From an uncultured Prevotellaceae bacterium (lineage in GTDB: Bacteria; Bacteroidota; Bacteroidia; Bacteroidales; Bacteroidaceae): a stretch of DNA of 64,000 bases. Positions 1 to 8,668 of this stretch are shown here, in pieces. Position numbers and translations under genes: made by a program. The notes under the pieces were generated by a model. That model was given only the letters and a program-made list of their open reading frames with translations, was not told where the DNA came from and made no database searches. Positions within the stretch are counted from its first letter, which is position 1. Every line of letters begins with the position of its first letter. Location of the stretch: contig ONFA01000007.1 in assembly GCA_900316975.1 (NCBI GenBank), positions 1-64,000 of the forward strand, read 5' to 3'.

Positions 1-34
1 AGCCCTCAAAATTCTCCGCGGTAGAAATGCGTTG

Positions 35-66
35 CAAAGGTAAGCGGATTTTTGAGAACCACCAAA
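35..66 (-). promoter_or_regulatory. Promoter firing out of the left edge
   Basis: On the minus strand a TTTG box (66-63) is followed after 20 bp by TACCTTTG (42-35), the Bacteroidetes primary sigma factor pattern. It points toward position 1, so the gene it drives lies outside the window. It is downstream of the LRR gene end and is not part of that gene. Confidence 0.6.
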
Positions 67-158
67 AAGCAAGTCCGAAGTGTTAAAATCTAAAAGTAGC
101 TGATATACAAAGGCTTATCTCTATATGTTTTTCATTGTTTATAGTTGTTTAGAGGTCT

Positions 159-1571
159 CTAAATACAATGTGAGAAGGCTCGATTACTAATACGCTTCAC
201 ACCTTCTGGTATAGTAATTGAGGTGAGGGAAGAACAATTTCTGAACGCATATTCCCTGATATCTTTTAATCCTTTTCCAAATGTTACGGATGTAAGTCCC
301 GTACAGTCGCGGAACGCATAATCGCCGATGCTCGTCACGCTGCTGGGGATGGTGAGGGAGGTCAGACCGCTGCAATGTGAGAACGCACCAGATCCTATAC
401 TTTGTACTTTGTTAGGAATTATGATGGATTTCAAACCAGTACAACAATAAAAAGCACGAGCATTGATGGATGTAACATTATCAGGGATAAGTGTGTTGAA
501 ACATCCTCTTATTAGTGTATTTGTGGCTGTTTCTATAATAGCATTGCAATTGTCACGAGAGTCATAAATTGGATTTCCTTTGTCAACAGTTATTGATTCT
601 ATTTTATAAGGATATGGAATGCCACCATCGTACTCATCTATAGAGGTTAAAGACGAAGGAATATGTATCGATTTTATGTTTATGCATCCATAAAATACGC
701 CATATTCAATTTCCCTAAGACCTTCATTAAAGTGTACAGTCTTTAGATTCTCACAATCCATAAAGGCACGGTAATCGATTTTCATAACGCTTGATGGAAA
801 TGTTATTTCAATCAATTTGCTACACTGTCCAAAAGAATGACATCCAATTTCCTCTACCCCATCAGGAATAATTGTGTTGTAACAACCATGTATTATTTTG
901 TTTGTGGCTGTCTCTATAATGGCATTACAATCGAATCTTGAATCGTAAATGGGATGCCCTTCCTCTACAACAATTGTCCCTAATTCCGAACAGCCATAAA
1001 AAGGGCTTCCATGAATGTCTAGCGAAACTAAACCGGAGTCTTCCCATTTTTCTTCCAATTCTATGAATTCCTTGAAAGATAGTGTTTTGGGAATAAAGAT
1101 GGATCTAATAGGACAATATGCATAGGCATCTGAATATAGTAGTGTAAGACTTGGGGGGAAATCTACTTTTGTGATATTACAATGGGAAAAAGCCAAATAA
1201 TTAATTTCTTTTATTTTATCAGGTAATTCGCAACTATGCAATTTCTCACAACCAGAAAATGCCTGACGACCTATTTTCTCTATCGTTTCTGGTAATATGA
1301 TTTTAGTGAGATATTTACAATTTTTACAAGCTTTCTTCCCTATCTCCGTAACGGGATAAGTGTTGCCTTTATAATCAATCGTTTCAGGAAATGCAAGACC
1401 GCCAGAATATGATTCCGAGACTTTTACTACGCGAGCTGTTTTTCCATCATTATTGATTTCGTATTCGACATTGTCTATAATTATTGAATTATAACTTGTA
1501 TACGCACCTGCGTTGTTGAAACAAGCAAATGTGACCGTTATTATAATCGCTATTTTTAGATATGTTTTCAT
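159..1571 (-). CDS. BspA-like leucine-rich repeat surface protein
   Basis: This is a secreted leucine-rich repeat protein of 470 residues. The first 22 or so residues form a signal peptide (MKTYLKIAIIITVTFACF and on). The rest is built of about 23-residue BspA/LRR_5 repeats with the consensus I-x-x-x-A-F-x-x-C-x-x-L-x-x-I-x-I-P, clearest from residue 60 to the end. Two near-identical segments, each containing NAIIETATN followed by GC(Y/F)NT(I/L)IPD, occur around residues 218 and 346, so part of the protein is an internal duplication. The last residues are a partial repeat (RAFSHCI) followed directly by the stop. No C-terminal sorting domain is visible, so it may be truncated. BspA-type proteins bind host or matrix proteins in some Bacteroidales; that role is inferred. 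Its start overlaps the stop of the upstream ATPase gene as ATGA. Confidence 0.85.
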   Translation of the reverse strand: MKTYLKIAIIITVTFACFNNAGAYTSYNSIIIDNVEYEINNDGKTARVVKVSESYSGGLAFPETIDYKGNTYPVTEIGKKACKNCKYLTKIILPETIEKIGRQAFSGCEKLHSCELPDKIKEINYLAFSHCNITKVDFPPSLTLLYSDAYAYCPIRSIFIPKTLSFKEFIELEEKWEDSGLVSLDIHGSPFYGCSELGTIVVEEGHPIYDSRFDCNAIIETATNKIIHGCYNTIIPDGVEEIGCHSFGQCSKLIEITFPSSVMKIDYRAFMDCENLKTVHFNEGLREIEYGVFYGCINIKSIHIPSSLTSIDEYDGGIPYPYKIESITVDKGNPIYDSRDNCNAIIETATNTLIRGCFNTLIPDNVTSINARAFYCCTGLKSIIIPNKVQSIGSGAFSHCSGLTSLTIPSSVTSIGDYAFRDCTGLTSVTFGKGLKDIREYAFRNCSSLTSITIPEGVKRISNRAFSHCI

Positions 1572-2002
1572 ATTCTCCCCTGTATTAATTTGTTTACAAA
1601 TTCTCTGATTATTTCAGCGTTTTTCTGTGCAAGAACATCGTGAGTTTCCTTGTTTAGAGGAGTGTAAACATACGAAGGAGTAAGCCAAATAACTCTGTAT
1701 TTGTATTTCTTTTCCAACATTTCCACAGTTTTTACCGTTTTGCCACGAGTACGGGATGCGCCGATAACAAGATCACATCGTTCTTTACCCATCAAGTATT
1801 CAAGATCTTCCTCTTGCTCTGAATCAGGATCACCAGCGCTTTCGCACCCGACTTTGGTTTTACCAATCATTATGACATCGACAAAGTCATTACGGTTGTT
1901 TCTTACTTTTGCACTACCACCAAGAAGTTCGTGCAGTTTCTTGATAGTGGTGGTTTTGCCCGTATTTGATGGGGCATAAACACAAATCATAGTTTTTTTC
2001 AT
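1568..2002 (-). CDS. Small P-loop ATPase, function unknown
   Basis: This is a 144-residue soluble protein with a clear Walker A motif near its N-terminus (APSNTGKTTT, about residues 10-19) and a hydrophobic strand ending in CDLVIGASRTRGKT that may carry the Walker B aspartate. I do not recognise the family; the size and single domain resemble nucleoside or NTP kinases and ParA-like switches. The ATG at 2002 is preferred over an in-frame GTG at 2008. The stop overlaps the LRR gene start as ATGA, so the two are translationally coupled. A promoter with the Bacteroidetes pattern sits at 2056-2025, giving a leader of about 16 nt. The pairing of an intracellular NTPase with a surface LRR protein is unusual. 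Confidence 0.7.
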   Translation of the reverse strand: MKKTMICVYAPSNTGKTTTIKKLHELLGGSAKVRNNRNDFVDVIMIGKTKVGCESAGDPDSEQEEDLEYLMGKERCDLVIGASRTRGKTVKTVEMLEKKYKYRVIWLTPSYVYTPLNKETHDVLAQKNAEIIREFVNKLIQGRI

Positions 2003-2024
2003 AACCACGTTATTGTTTTAAAGT

Positions 2025-2056
2025 TAAACATAAGATGCAAAAAGTATGGGCACAAA
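2025..2056 (-). promoter_or_regulatory. Promoter of the P-loop ATPase-LRR pair
   Basis: On the minus strand TTTG (2056-2053), 20 bp, then TATGTTTA (2032-2025), one mismatch from TAnnTTTG. It would start transcription about 16 nt before the ATG at 2002. Confidence 0.55.
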
Positions 2057-2060
2057 GAAT

Positions 2061-2154
2061 GGCGTGGACATCCTTATGCACTTTACCTAAGGGGCAGGTC
2101 TGGAAACTGGAACCCCTCACAACGATATAAGAATGCTACCACGCCAATGCGTGG
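2061..2154 (-). other. Switch-like alternative hairpins, possible structured RNA
   Basis: GGCGTGG (2061-2067) and the adjoining CATCCTTAT (2069-2077) face ATAAGAATG (2127-2135) and CCACGCC (2139-2145), and GGGG (2091-2094) faces CCCC (2113-2116), giving one long hairpin. CCACGC (2139-2144) can instead pair with GCGTGG (2149-2154) across a 4-nt loop. The one non-Watson-Crick position in the long stem becomes a G-U pair only if the minus strand is transcribed, which favours that strand. It could be a leader element read from the promoter at 2348-2317, or a small RNA. A 6S-like RNA is possible but not shown. Confidence 0.4.
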
Positions 2155-2316
2155 GGCATAGCTAATGTGTTGTGAGGAATTGCCATTTTTTCTTCGGCCT
2201 TTCCCTTGCTTTCTTAAATCGAACTATTCCAAAGTGAAGTTTTCCAGACCTTTTCGGTAAAGTGCGAAATAATAAGCTAATGCATGGAATCGAGATTTCT
2301 CCCTCGATACCGATGG

Positions 2317-2348
2317 CAAAGATAAGAAAGTAATATGAAACTTCCAAA
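2317..2348 (-). promoter_or_regulatory. Orphan promoter upstream of the structured region
   Basis: On the minus strand TTTG (2348-2345), 20 bp, TATCTTTG (2324-2317), a full match to the Bacteroidetes pattern. No gene follows at once. The transcript would run through the hairpins at 2154-2061 toward the ATPase-LRR pair, about 300 nt away. Confidence 0.55.
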
Positions 2349-2591
2349 CAAAACCATTATTTTTTTGAGAAAGAGGTGATGAATGAAGAATATGAGAGAG
2401 ATTTTGCGGCATAACTATGGAAATTATTTTTCATAGTTTACGAGAAAGTTCTTCATGGCATAGTAGCAAAGCCCATGTTGGTCTCATTCCAATCTCTAAT
2501 CGAACTTATATCTATCACAGGAACATTTCCAATATACCCAGTAAGTAGCCCCAATGTAACAAGGATACTGCAAGGGAACAGCTCTTGTTCA

Positions 2592-2681
2592 TGTTCAGTA
2601 GATGTCCAGTACTTGTCCAGTACATGTCCAGTAGATGTTCAGTGTAACACCGAACAAGTACCGAACATATACCGAACAAGT
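2592..2681. repeat. Two-way array of 11-bp repeats (5 forward, 3 inverted)
   Basis: Five head-to-tail 11-mers of the form TGTYCAGTANN run from 2592 to 2646. After a 2-bp centre come three 11-mers of the inverted form ACCGAACAAGT or ACCGAACATAT (2649-2681). Spacing is exactly 11 bp throughout, one helical turn, so all units present the same DNA face. The array is iteron-like, but no replication gene is near. Confidence 0.85.
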
Positions 2682-2807
2682 ATAGGAGGATCTCCGAGGC
2701 AATACTGGTACAAGGATATGGGAAGAGTGGAGGTGGACATGAGAGGTGCCAGAGGGTATTGTGAACTCGATATGACCGAAACATTGTCGAACCCATCCCC
2801 TTCCTTG

Positions 2808-2840
2808 CCCCTTGCTACCCCCTTGCTACCCCCTTGCTAC
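2808..2840. repeat. CCCCTTGCTAC tandem repeat, three perfect copies
   Basis: The 11-mer CCCCTTGCTAC occurs three times without interruption at 2808-2818, 2819-2829 and 2830-2840. It has the same unit length as the larger array 130 bp to the left but an unrelated sequence. Confidence 0.85.
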
Positions 2841-2904
2841 GAAAACTCCTCTTTTGTGTGTAGTTCGATGATTTAGGTTGTCAGTTCTGTCTTACGATAT
2901 AACA

Positions 2905-2952
2905 GTCTTGCCCCGAGAAACGTTTATGAGTCAACATTTCTCGAGGCAAGAC
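2905..2952 (-). terminator. Hairpin downstream of the flavodiiron gene
   Basis: A 16-bp stem (2905-2920 with 2937-2952, one G-U pair if the minus strand is read) and a 16-nt loop lie 22 bp past the flavodiiron stop. A T-rich but not pure-T tail (TGTTATAT) follows on the minus strand. The G-U position again favours minus-strand transcription. Confidence 0.55.
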
Positions 2953-2973
2953 AATTCTTGTTTGAGCGTATCC

Positions 2974-4149
2974 TTACCCTATCAGCGCATCTGCCAGCAC
3001 TTTCAGGTCTTCAATGGTCTTGGCTTTCACCGTCGATTCCACCGTGACGATGGGTTCGATGATGGTGATGTTCTTCATTGCCTCCATCTGCTCGCGCATC
3101 TTCTTGCCTGATGCAGGTGCCCATGTGCCGTTCTCCACAAAGGCGACCTTGCGGTTCTGGTAGGTCTTGATGCGGAGGTGGTTGATGAAGTCCTCCATGA
3201 TAGGCATGATGCCGCCATCGTAGGTGGGAGCGCAGAGCACCATGCGGTCGTAGCGGAAGGCATCTTCCACACACTCGTGCAGGTCATCGCGAGCGATGTC
3301 GGCGATGGACACTTTCACGTCGCTCTTCTCCTTGATGATGTCGGCGAGTGCCTGGGCAGCCTTGGCGGTGTTGCCATGCAGGGAACAATAGGCAATGAAG
3401 ATGCCTGTAGTCTCAGGCTCGTATTTGCTCCAAGTGTCGTAGAGGCCAATGTAGTAGCCGAGGTCTTCTTCGAGCACGGGACCATGTAGCGGACAAATCT
3501 TCTGGATGTCGAGTGTGGCAGCCTTCTTCAAGAGGTTCTGCACCATCGCGCCATACTTGCCCACGATGTTGAAGTAGTAGCGGCGAGCCTCACATGCCCA
3601 ACCCTCATCATCTTCTTCCTCCTTGCAGAGGGCACCGAACTTACCAAAGCCATCAGCAGAGAAGAGTATCTTGGACTTCTGGTCATAAGTGACCATCACT
3701 TCGGGCCAGTGCACCATCGGAGCCATGAAAAACTGCAGGGTGTGTTCGCCCAGCGAGAGGGTTTCCCCTTCCTTCACTACTTGCAGACGTGCGCCGAAAT
3801 CAACGTCAAAGAAACGCTTGAACATCGCCACAGCCTTCTGCGAGCATATAGCCGTCATGTTGGGATACTTCTCCATGATGAACTTCACGCTACCTCCGTG
3901 GTCGGGCTCGAGATGCTGCACAATCAGATAGTCAGGCGTCTTGCCACCGAGAGCCGCATCAAGGTTCTTCACCCACTCGTCAGTCTTTGTGGCATCCACC
4001 GTATCCATGATGGCAATCTTCTCATCGAGAATCAGATAGGAATTATAGGAAACGCCGAGCGGCACTTCGTACTGTCCCTCAAACAGGTCTATGTCCAAGT
4101 CATCCACACCGATGTATTTCACACCGGGAGAAATTGTATCATACTTCAT
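2974..4149 (-). CDS. Flavodiiron protein (FprA family oxygen/NO reductase)
   Basis: This cytoplasmic two-domain enzyme reduces oxygen to water or NO to nitrous oxide, protecting anaerobes. Residues 1-245 are a metallo-beta-lactamase-like domain with the diiron ligands H79-x-E81-x-D83-H84, H147, D166 and H222. Residues 248-391 are a flavodoxin domain with the FMN phosphate loop SLHGNTA near 256. At 391 residues it is the minimal class A form, without a rubredoxin tail. It is the last gene of the lysS-gpsA-pgi block, 47 bp after pgi, separated by a 7-bp-period repeat. A hairpin follows it. Whether oxygen or NO is the physiological substrate cannot be read from the sequence. Confidence 0.93.
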   Translation of the reverse strand: MKYDTISPGVKYIGVDDLDIDLFEGQYEVPLGVSYNSYLILDEKIAIMDTVDATKTDEWVKNLDAALGGKTPDYLIVQHLEPDHGGSVKFIMEKYPNMTAICSQKAVAMFKRFFDVDFGARLQVVKEGETLSLGEHTLQFFMAPMVHWPEVMVTYDQKSKILFSADGFGKFGALCKEEEDDEGWACEARRYYFNIVGKYGAMVQNLLKKAATLDIQKICPLHGPVLEEDLGYYIGLYDTWSKYEPETTGIFIAYCSLHGNTAKAAQALADIIKEKSDVKVSIADIARDDLHECVEDAFRYDRMVLCAPTYDGGIMPIMEDFINHLRIKTYQNRKVAFVENGTWAPASGKKMREQMEAMKNITIIEPIVTVESTVKAKTIEDLKVLADALIG

Positions 4150-4163
4150 TTTTTTTCTATTTT

Positions 4164-4198
4164 ACTATTTACAATGTACAATTTGCAAATTATACATC
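4164..4198. repeat. 7-bp-period spacer repeat between pgi and the flavodiiron gene
   Basis: The spacer reads as consecutive degenerate heptamers ACTATTT, ACAATGT, ACAATTT, GCAAATT, ATACATC. It contains the palindrome AATTTGCAAATT. It belongs to the same style of spacer seen at 6606, 12522, 24605, 26646, 38291 and 50266. Confidence 0.55.
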
Positions 4199-5531
4199 AT
4201 TTTAAACGTTCTTGTATAGCCTTGCTTTCTGCCTCGTAACCAGGCTTGTTGAGGAGGGCGAACATGTTTTTCTTGTAAGCCTCCACACCGGGCTGGTTGA
4301 ACGGATTGACACCGAGGATGAGACCAGAAATGCCACAACCCTTCTCGAAGAAATAGATGAGTTGACCGATGTTATACTCGTCCAGTTTCTCGATGCTGAT
4401 CTTGATGTTGGGCACACCACCATCGACGTGAGCGAGTTGAGTGCCGAGTTCTGCCATCTTGTTCACTTCGTCGATGCGCTTGCCTGCCAGGAAATTCAGA
4501 CCGTCGAGATTCTCTTCGTCAGAAGGCACAGCCAGACAAGTGTTGGGCTTCTCCACAGAAATCACTGTCTCGAAGATGGTGCGTTCGCCATCCTGAATCC
4601 ACTGCCCCATCGAGTGGAGGTCGGTCGTGAGGTCCACCGATGCGGGGAAGATACCCTTCTTGTCCTTACCCTCACTTTCACCGTAGAGTTGCTTCCACCA
4701 TTCACCAAGATTGTGGAGTTTAGGCTGATAGTTAGCCATAATCTCAATCTTCTTGCCGCTCTTATAGAGTGCGTTGCGAATCACTGCGTAAATGGCTGCT
4801 GGATTCTCTTGGCAAGGAATGTCGATGCCGCACTGCTTCTCCATGTCCTGCGCACCTTTCACCAATGCGGCAATGTCGAAACCTGCCACAGCGATGGGCA
4901 ACAAGCCTACAGGAGTGAGCACTGAGAAACGTCCACCCACATTGTCGGGGATGATGAATGACTTGTAACCTTCCTTGTCGGCAGTGGTACGGGCTGCTCC
5001 TTTCTTGGCATCGGTGATGGCAACGATGACCTTCTTTGCCTCTTCCTTGCCACGCTGCTCCTCACACATTTTCTTCAGCAGACGGAACGTGATGGCAGTT
5101 TCCGTTGTTGTACCAGACTTGGAAATATTGATGACACCAAACTTCACACCTTTCAAATAGCCTATCAATTCTGAGAGGTAATCTTCGCCAATATTGTTGC
5201 CAGCAAACAGAATGCGTGGAGCCTTCGATGGCTGCAACCAACCGAATGAATTGGAAAGTGCGTCGATCACCATTCGGGCACCGAGATATGAACCACCGAT
5301 ACCTGCCACCACGACAGCCTCACAATTCTCCTGCAACACCTTGGCGGTGGCATTCAGTTCCGCGATAAATTCAGGAGTGATGGAACTGGGCAGATGAAGC
5401 CATCCCAGAAAATCGTTACCGGCACATGTACCCTGCTCAAGAGCCTCTTGAGCCTCTCTTACTTTAGGTTTGAAAGCCTTCAACAGATCGGCATCCACAA
5501 ACGACGCCGCTTTACTCATGTCAATTTTCAT
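4197..5531 (-). CDS. pgi: Glucose-6-phosphate isomerase
   Basis: Interconverts glucose-6-phosphate and fructose-6-phosphate in glycolysis and gluconeogenesis. The sugar-phosphate binding loops are present: GIGGSYLGA (77-85) and SKSGTTTET (137-145), with the conserved GESEGK further on carrying the catalytic glutamate. The 444-residue length is that of the short Bacteroidetes/Firmicutes form. It lies 58 bp after gpsA and 47 bp before the flavodiiron gene, all on the minus strand, so it is probably read with lysS and gpsA. The lysS-gpsA-pgi order is common in Bacteroidales. Confidence 0.97.
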   Translation of the reverse strand: MKIDMSKAASFVDADLLKAFKPKVREAQEALEQGTCAGNDFLGWLHLPSSITPEFIAELNATAKVLQENCEAVVVAGIGGSYLGARMVIDALSNSFGWLQPSKAPRILFAGNNIGEDYLSELIGYLKGVKFGVINISKSGTTTETAITFRLLKKMCEEQRGKEEAKKVIVAITDAKKGAARTTADKEGYKSFIIPDNVGGRFSVLTPVGLLPIAVAGFDIAALVKGAQDMEKQCGIDIPCQENPAAIYAVIRNALYKSGKKIEIMANYQPKLHNLGEWWKQLYGESEGKDKKGIFPASVDLTTDLHSMGQWIQDGERTIFETVISVEKPNTCLAVPSDEENLDGLNFLAGKRIDEVNKMAELGTQLAHVDGGVPNIKISIEKLDEYNIGQLIYFFEKGCGISGLILGVNPFNQPGVEAYKKNMFALLNKPGYEAESKAIQERLK

Positions 5532-5589
5532 AATAGTATTTATTTAAGACTTGTTTTACATATTCTTCCTGCAGCAATCTACCACAGCC

Positions 5590-6591
5590 TTATCTCAGCG
5601 AGTCACTTAATATCTTTATCTCTACACTTGGTGAAATTTTCTCGTAAAGAATGTTATAGACAGCATCGAGTATCGGCATGTTTACATGATAACGTTTGTT
5701 GAGAATCTTCATGCAGTTAGTACCGTAATAACCCTCTGCTATCATTTCCATTTCCAACTGTGCCGTCTTCACGGAATACCCTTGCCCTATCATCGTACCG
5801 AACACACGGTTGCGCGAGAAGTTCGAGTACATCGTCACCAACAAATCACCCAGATAGGCAGAATCACTCACATGGCGGTCTTCTGGCTGTACAGCTCTAA
5901 GGAACCTTTTCATCTCTTGCAACGCATTTGCCACCAGCACCGCCTGAAAATTGTCTCCCAATTTCAAACCGTGGCAGATACCCGCCGCAATGGCATACAC
6001 ATTCTTTAGCACCGATGAAAACTCAATACCCTCAATGTCTGGCGAAACATTGGTCTTCACATATTTGTTGGCGAATAAGTCTGCAACCACCTGAGCATTG
6101 GCCAAATCGCTGCATCCGACCGTCAAATAGCACAAACGGTCAAGGGCCACTTCTTCTGCATGACTCGGACCTCCGATGCATGCCACCTGCTCCTCTGGCA
6201 CATTGTACTGCCGTTCGAAATAGCGGCTCACCGTCAGGCTCTCCTCAGGGACAATACCCTTAATCGCCGTCACAATCATCTTCTCCCTCATGTTCGCCTT
6301 CAACTTCTTCAAGTGACTCTTGATGTAAGGCGACGGAATGACAAAAATGAGCGTGTCATTATTCTTCACCACCTCGTTGATGTCGCTGGAGAAATTGATT
6401 CGCTCCACATCGAAGTGAACTCCTGTCAAATAAGCCGGATTATGGTGCATGCGCTTGAAATCCTCAATACGATCATCACGGCGCATATACCAAGTTATCT
6501 TTTCTTCATGGTGCATAACAATCTTAGCAATGGCTGTAGCCCAACTACCGCCACCCAAAACTGCCACTCTACCACAAGACTGAAACTGCAT
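5590..6591 (-). CDS. gpsA: Glycerol-3-phosphate dehydrogenase [NAD(P)+]
   Basis: Reduces dihydroxyacetone phosphate to sn-glycerol-3-phosphate, the backbone for phospholipids. The N-terminal Rossmann motif GGGSWATA (13-20) and the C-terminal all-helical domain with the catalytic-lysine region SSVLKNVYAIAAG are both present, and the 333-residue length is normal. It lies between lysS and pgi. The lysS-gpsA spacer is an inverted 7-bp-period repeat that could act as a terminator or processing site and lower expression of the downstream genes. Confidence 0.96.
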   Translation of the reverse strand: MQFQSCGRVAVLGGGSWATAIAKIVMHHEEKITWYMRRDDRIEDFKRMHHNPAYLTGVHFDVERINFSSDINEVVKNNDTLIFVIPSPYIKSHLKKLKANMREKMIVTAIKGIVPEESLTVSRYFERQYNVPEEQVACIGGPSHAEEVALDRLCYLTVGCSDLANAQVVADLFANKYVKTNVSPDIEGIEFSSVLKNVYAIAAGICHGLKLGDNFQAVLVANALQEMKRFLRAVQPEDRHVSDSAYLGDLLVTMYSNFSRNRVFGTMIGQGYSVKTAQLEMEMIAEGYYGTNCMKILNKRYHVNMPILDAVYNILYEKISPSVEIKILSDSLR

Positions 6592-6605
6592 AATCTATTT
6601 TATTA

Positions 6606-6703
6606 AGTGAATAATGAAAAGTGAATAGTGAAAAATCCACATTACCTGCCATCCAGATGGAAAGTAACTTAGATTTTTCACTATTCGCTATTCACTTTTA
6701 ACT
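6606..6703. repeat. Inverted heptamer repeat between lysS and gpsA
   Basis: The left arm reads AGTGAAT, AATGAAA, AGTGAAT, AGTGAAA (6606-6633). The right arm is its inverted form, TTTCACT, ATTCGCT, ATTCACT, TTTAACT (6676-6703). The 42-bp centre contains ATTACC and GTAAC arms. The right arm overlaps the lysS 3' end and encodes its last residues (KSE) and stop codon. A strong hairpin would form in RNA. Confidence 0.75.
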
Positions 6704-8448
6704 TTACTAACAATATTGTTGATTTCGTCCACCGTCGGTTTCTGAATGTTGAGTTTGTACTTCTTCAGCACCTCACCAATCTGTTGCTGAATCTTCTGGG
6801 CATTGCCACCTTCAAGGTCGCTCACCAGATTGTAACCCACCTTATACAACACAGGCACGATGTCCTCAGAGAAACCGATTTCCACAAACTTCTCCACGCT
6901 GTCACGAGGTGCCTTCTTCTCTGGCTTCATGGTGGGGAACAAAAGCACTTCTTGAATAGTAGGCTGCCCCGTCATCAGAATAGCCAAACGGTCGATGCCG
7001 ATGCCGATACCCGATGTGGGAGGCATACCATACTGAAGAGCGCGCAAGAAGTCGTGGTCAATCACCATCGCCTCGTCGTCTCCCTTGTCAGCCAGTTTCA
7101 TCTGTTCCACAAAACGCTCCTCCTGGTCGATGGGGTCGTTCAACTCAGAGTAGGCATTTGCCAACTCCTTACCATTCACCATCAACTCAAAACGTTCGGT
7201 CAAACCCGCCTTCGAACGGTGCATCTTCGTCAGCGGCGACATCTCCACAGGATAGTCGGTGATGAAGGTTGGCTGAATGAACGAACCCTCACAGAACTCT
7301 CCAAAGAGTTCGTCAATCAATTTGCCCTTACCCATCGTCTCATCTACCTCCATGCCCTTCTGCAAACAGAATGCACGAATCTCCTCTTCCGATTTGCCTT
7401 CGCAGTCGAAACCTGTCTTCTCTTTAATAGCATCCAAAATCGGCAAACGGCGGTATGGAGCCTTGAAACTCACGACATTGTCACCAATCTTCACATCTGT
7501 CGTTCCGTTCACAGCCACGCAAATCTTCTCCAGCAACTGCTCCGTAAACGTCATCATCCAGTTATAGTCCTTGTAAGCCACATACAACTCCATGCAGGTA
7601 AACTCTGGGTTGTGACTTCTATCCATACCCTCGTTTCGGAAGTTGCGGCCAATCTCATACACACCTTCAAAACCGCCAACAATCAGACGCTTCAAATAGA
7701 GTTCCGTAGCGATGCGCAGATAGAGATCTACATTCAGCGCATTGTGATGCGTGATGAAAGGACGAGCCGATGCGCCACCCGCAATCTGCTGAAGGATAGG
7801 AGTTTCCACTTCCGTAAAGCCCGCCTCATCAAACACCTGACGCATGGTGCGCAGAATCGTGGCACGTTTCAAGAACGTGTCCTTCACACCGTTGTTCACG
7901 ATCAAATCCACATAACGCTGACGGTATCGCAATTCGGGGTCTTCAAACGCATCGAACACCTGACCGTCTTTCTCTTTCACGATAGGCAGCGGCTTCAGGC
8001 TCTTCGCCAACACCGTGAGCGACTGTGCATGCACACTGATCTCGCCCGTCTGGGTGCGGAACACAAAACCTTTCACACCAATGAAGTCACCCAAATCCAG
8101 CAACTTCTTGAACACTACGTTATACAGATCCTTGTTCTCCTCCGGGCAGATGTCATCCCTTGTCACATACACCTGCACCCTACCTTTCGAGTCCTGCAAC
8201 TCCACAAAACTGGCCTTACCCATCACACGGCGGCTCATCATGCGCCCAGCGATGCACACCTCTCGAAGCGGTTCTTTCAGATTGCCCTCTACATCCAGTT
8301 CAGGATCCTTAAACTCAGCCACGATGTCCGTTGAGAAAGCGTTTGTTGGGTATTCGGCAGCCGGATATGGTTCAATGCCCATATCTTTCAGTGCTTGCAG
8401 ATTATTTCTGCGGTTAATTTCCTGTTCAGAAAGTTCAAGTACGTTCAT
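6688..8448 (-). CDS. lysS: Lysyl-tRNA synthetase, class II
   Basis: Charges tRNA-Lys. There is an N-terminal OB-fold anticodon-binding domain (about 60-165), then the class II core with motif 2 ([17 protein letters not shown]) and motif 3 ([15 protein letters not shown]). After the usual end near residue 505 comes an extra helical extension of about 80 residues, typical of Bacteroidetes LysS. The final KSE and stop are written by the heptamer repeat that fills the spacer to gpsA. A consensus promoter at 8534-8503 would give a leader of about 50 nt, so lysS heads the lysS-gpsA-pgi-flavodiiron unit. Confidence 0.97.
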   Translation of the reverse strand: MNVLELSEQEINRRNNLQALKDMGIEPYPAAEYPTNAFSTDIVAEFKDPELDVEGNLKEPLREVCIAGRMMSRRVMGKASFVELQDSKGRVQVYVTRDDICPEENKDLYNVVFKKLLDLGDFIGVKGFVFRTQTGEISVHAQSLTVLAKSLKPLPIVKEKDGQVFDAFEDPELRYRQRYVDLIVNNGVKDTFLKRATILRTMRQVFDEAGFTEVETPILQQIAGGASARPFITHHNALNVDLYLRIATELYLKRLIVGGFEGVYEIGRNFRNEGMDRSHNPEFTCMELYVAYKDYNWMMTFTEQLLEKICVAVNGTTDVKIGDNVVSFKAPYRRLPILDAIKEKTGFDCEGKSEEEIRAFCLQKGMEVDETMGKGKLIDELFGEFCEGSFIQPTFITDYPVEMSPLTKMHRSKAGLTERFELMVNGKELANAYSELNDPIDQEERFVEQMKLADKGDDEAMVIDHDFLRALQYGMPPTSGIGIGIDRLAILMTGQPTIQEVLLFPTMKPEKKAPRDSVEKFVEIGFSEDIVPVLYKVGYNLVSDLEGGNAQKIQQQIGEVLKKYKLNIQKPTVDEINNIVSKVKSE

Positions 8449-8502
8449 GTTTTCTTATCTACTATATATAATAATGAGTGCAGTATAAAACATACCACGA
8501 TG

Positions 8503-8534
8503 CAAAGGTACGGATAAGTGAGAGAAAAAACAAA
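8503..8534 (-). promoter_or_regulatory. Promoter of the lysS operon
   Basis: On the minus strand TTTG (8534-8531), exactly 20 bp, TACCTTTG (8510-8503). This is a full match to the Bacteroidetes pattern, about 55 bp before the lysS ATG. Confidence 0.7.
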
Positions 8535-8668
8535 TTTATTCCGATTTTTCCGATTATACTCCCCATGGAATGGCTGGAAATTCCCTTTTGTTGACATGAA
8601 GACACAAGCGAAAAGTATGGTGCAAGATGCCCAACAGTCCTTGGGGCAATGAGTCAAGCACAAACAAT

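Larger units (their letters stand above)
2009..2973. other. 965-bp gene-free stretch with repeats and signals
   Basis: No convincing gene is present. The stretch holds a promoter (2025-2056), a pair of competing hairpins (2061-2154), an orphan promoter (2317-2348), a two-way array of 11-bp repeats (2592-2681), a second 11-bp tandem repeat (2808-2840) and the terminator-like hairpin of the flavodiiron gene (2905-2952). The short open frames here have low-complexity translations that simply reflect the repeats. Confidence 0.7.

Noticed and set aside
2061..2154. Bacterial SRP RNA (4.5S)
   Set aside because: The segment GCAGGTCTGGAAACTGG looks like the conserved SRP RNA core at first sight, but the flanking bases do not make the required symmetric and asymmetric loops around a GGAA tetraloop.
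2592..2681. CRISPR array
   Set aside because: Units are 11 bp, head to tail with no spacers, change orientation in the middle, and no cas gene is present.
2475..2876. A 133-codon frame over the 11-bp repeat array
   Set aside because: The translation just mirrors the repeats (SVDVQYLSSTCPVDVQ), with no start context and no plausible fold.
6784..8334. A 516-codon open frame antisense to lysS
   Set aside because: Same reason: His/Leu-rich shadow of a well-supported essential gene.
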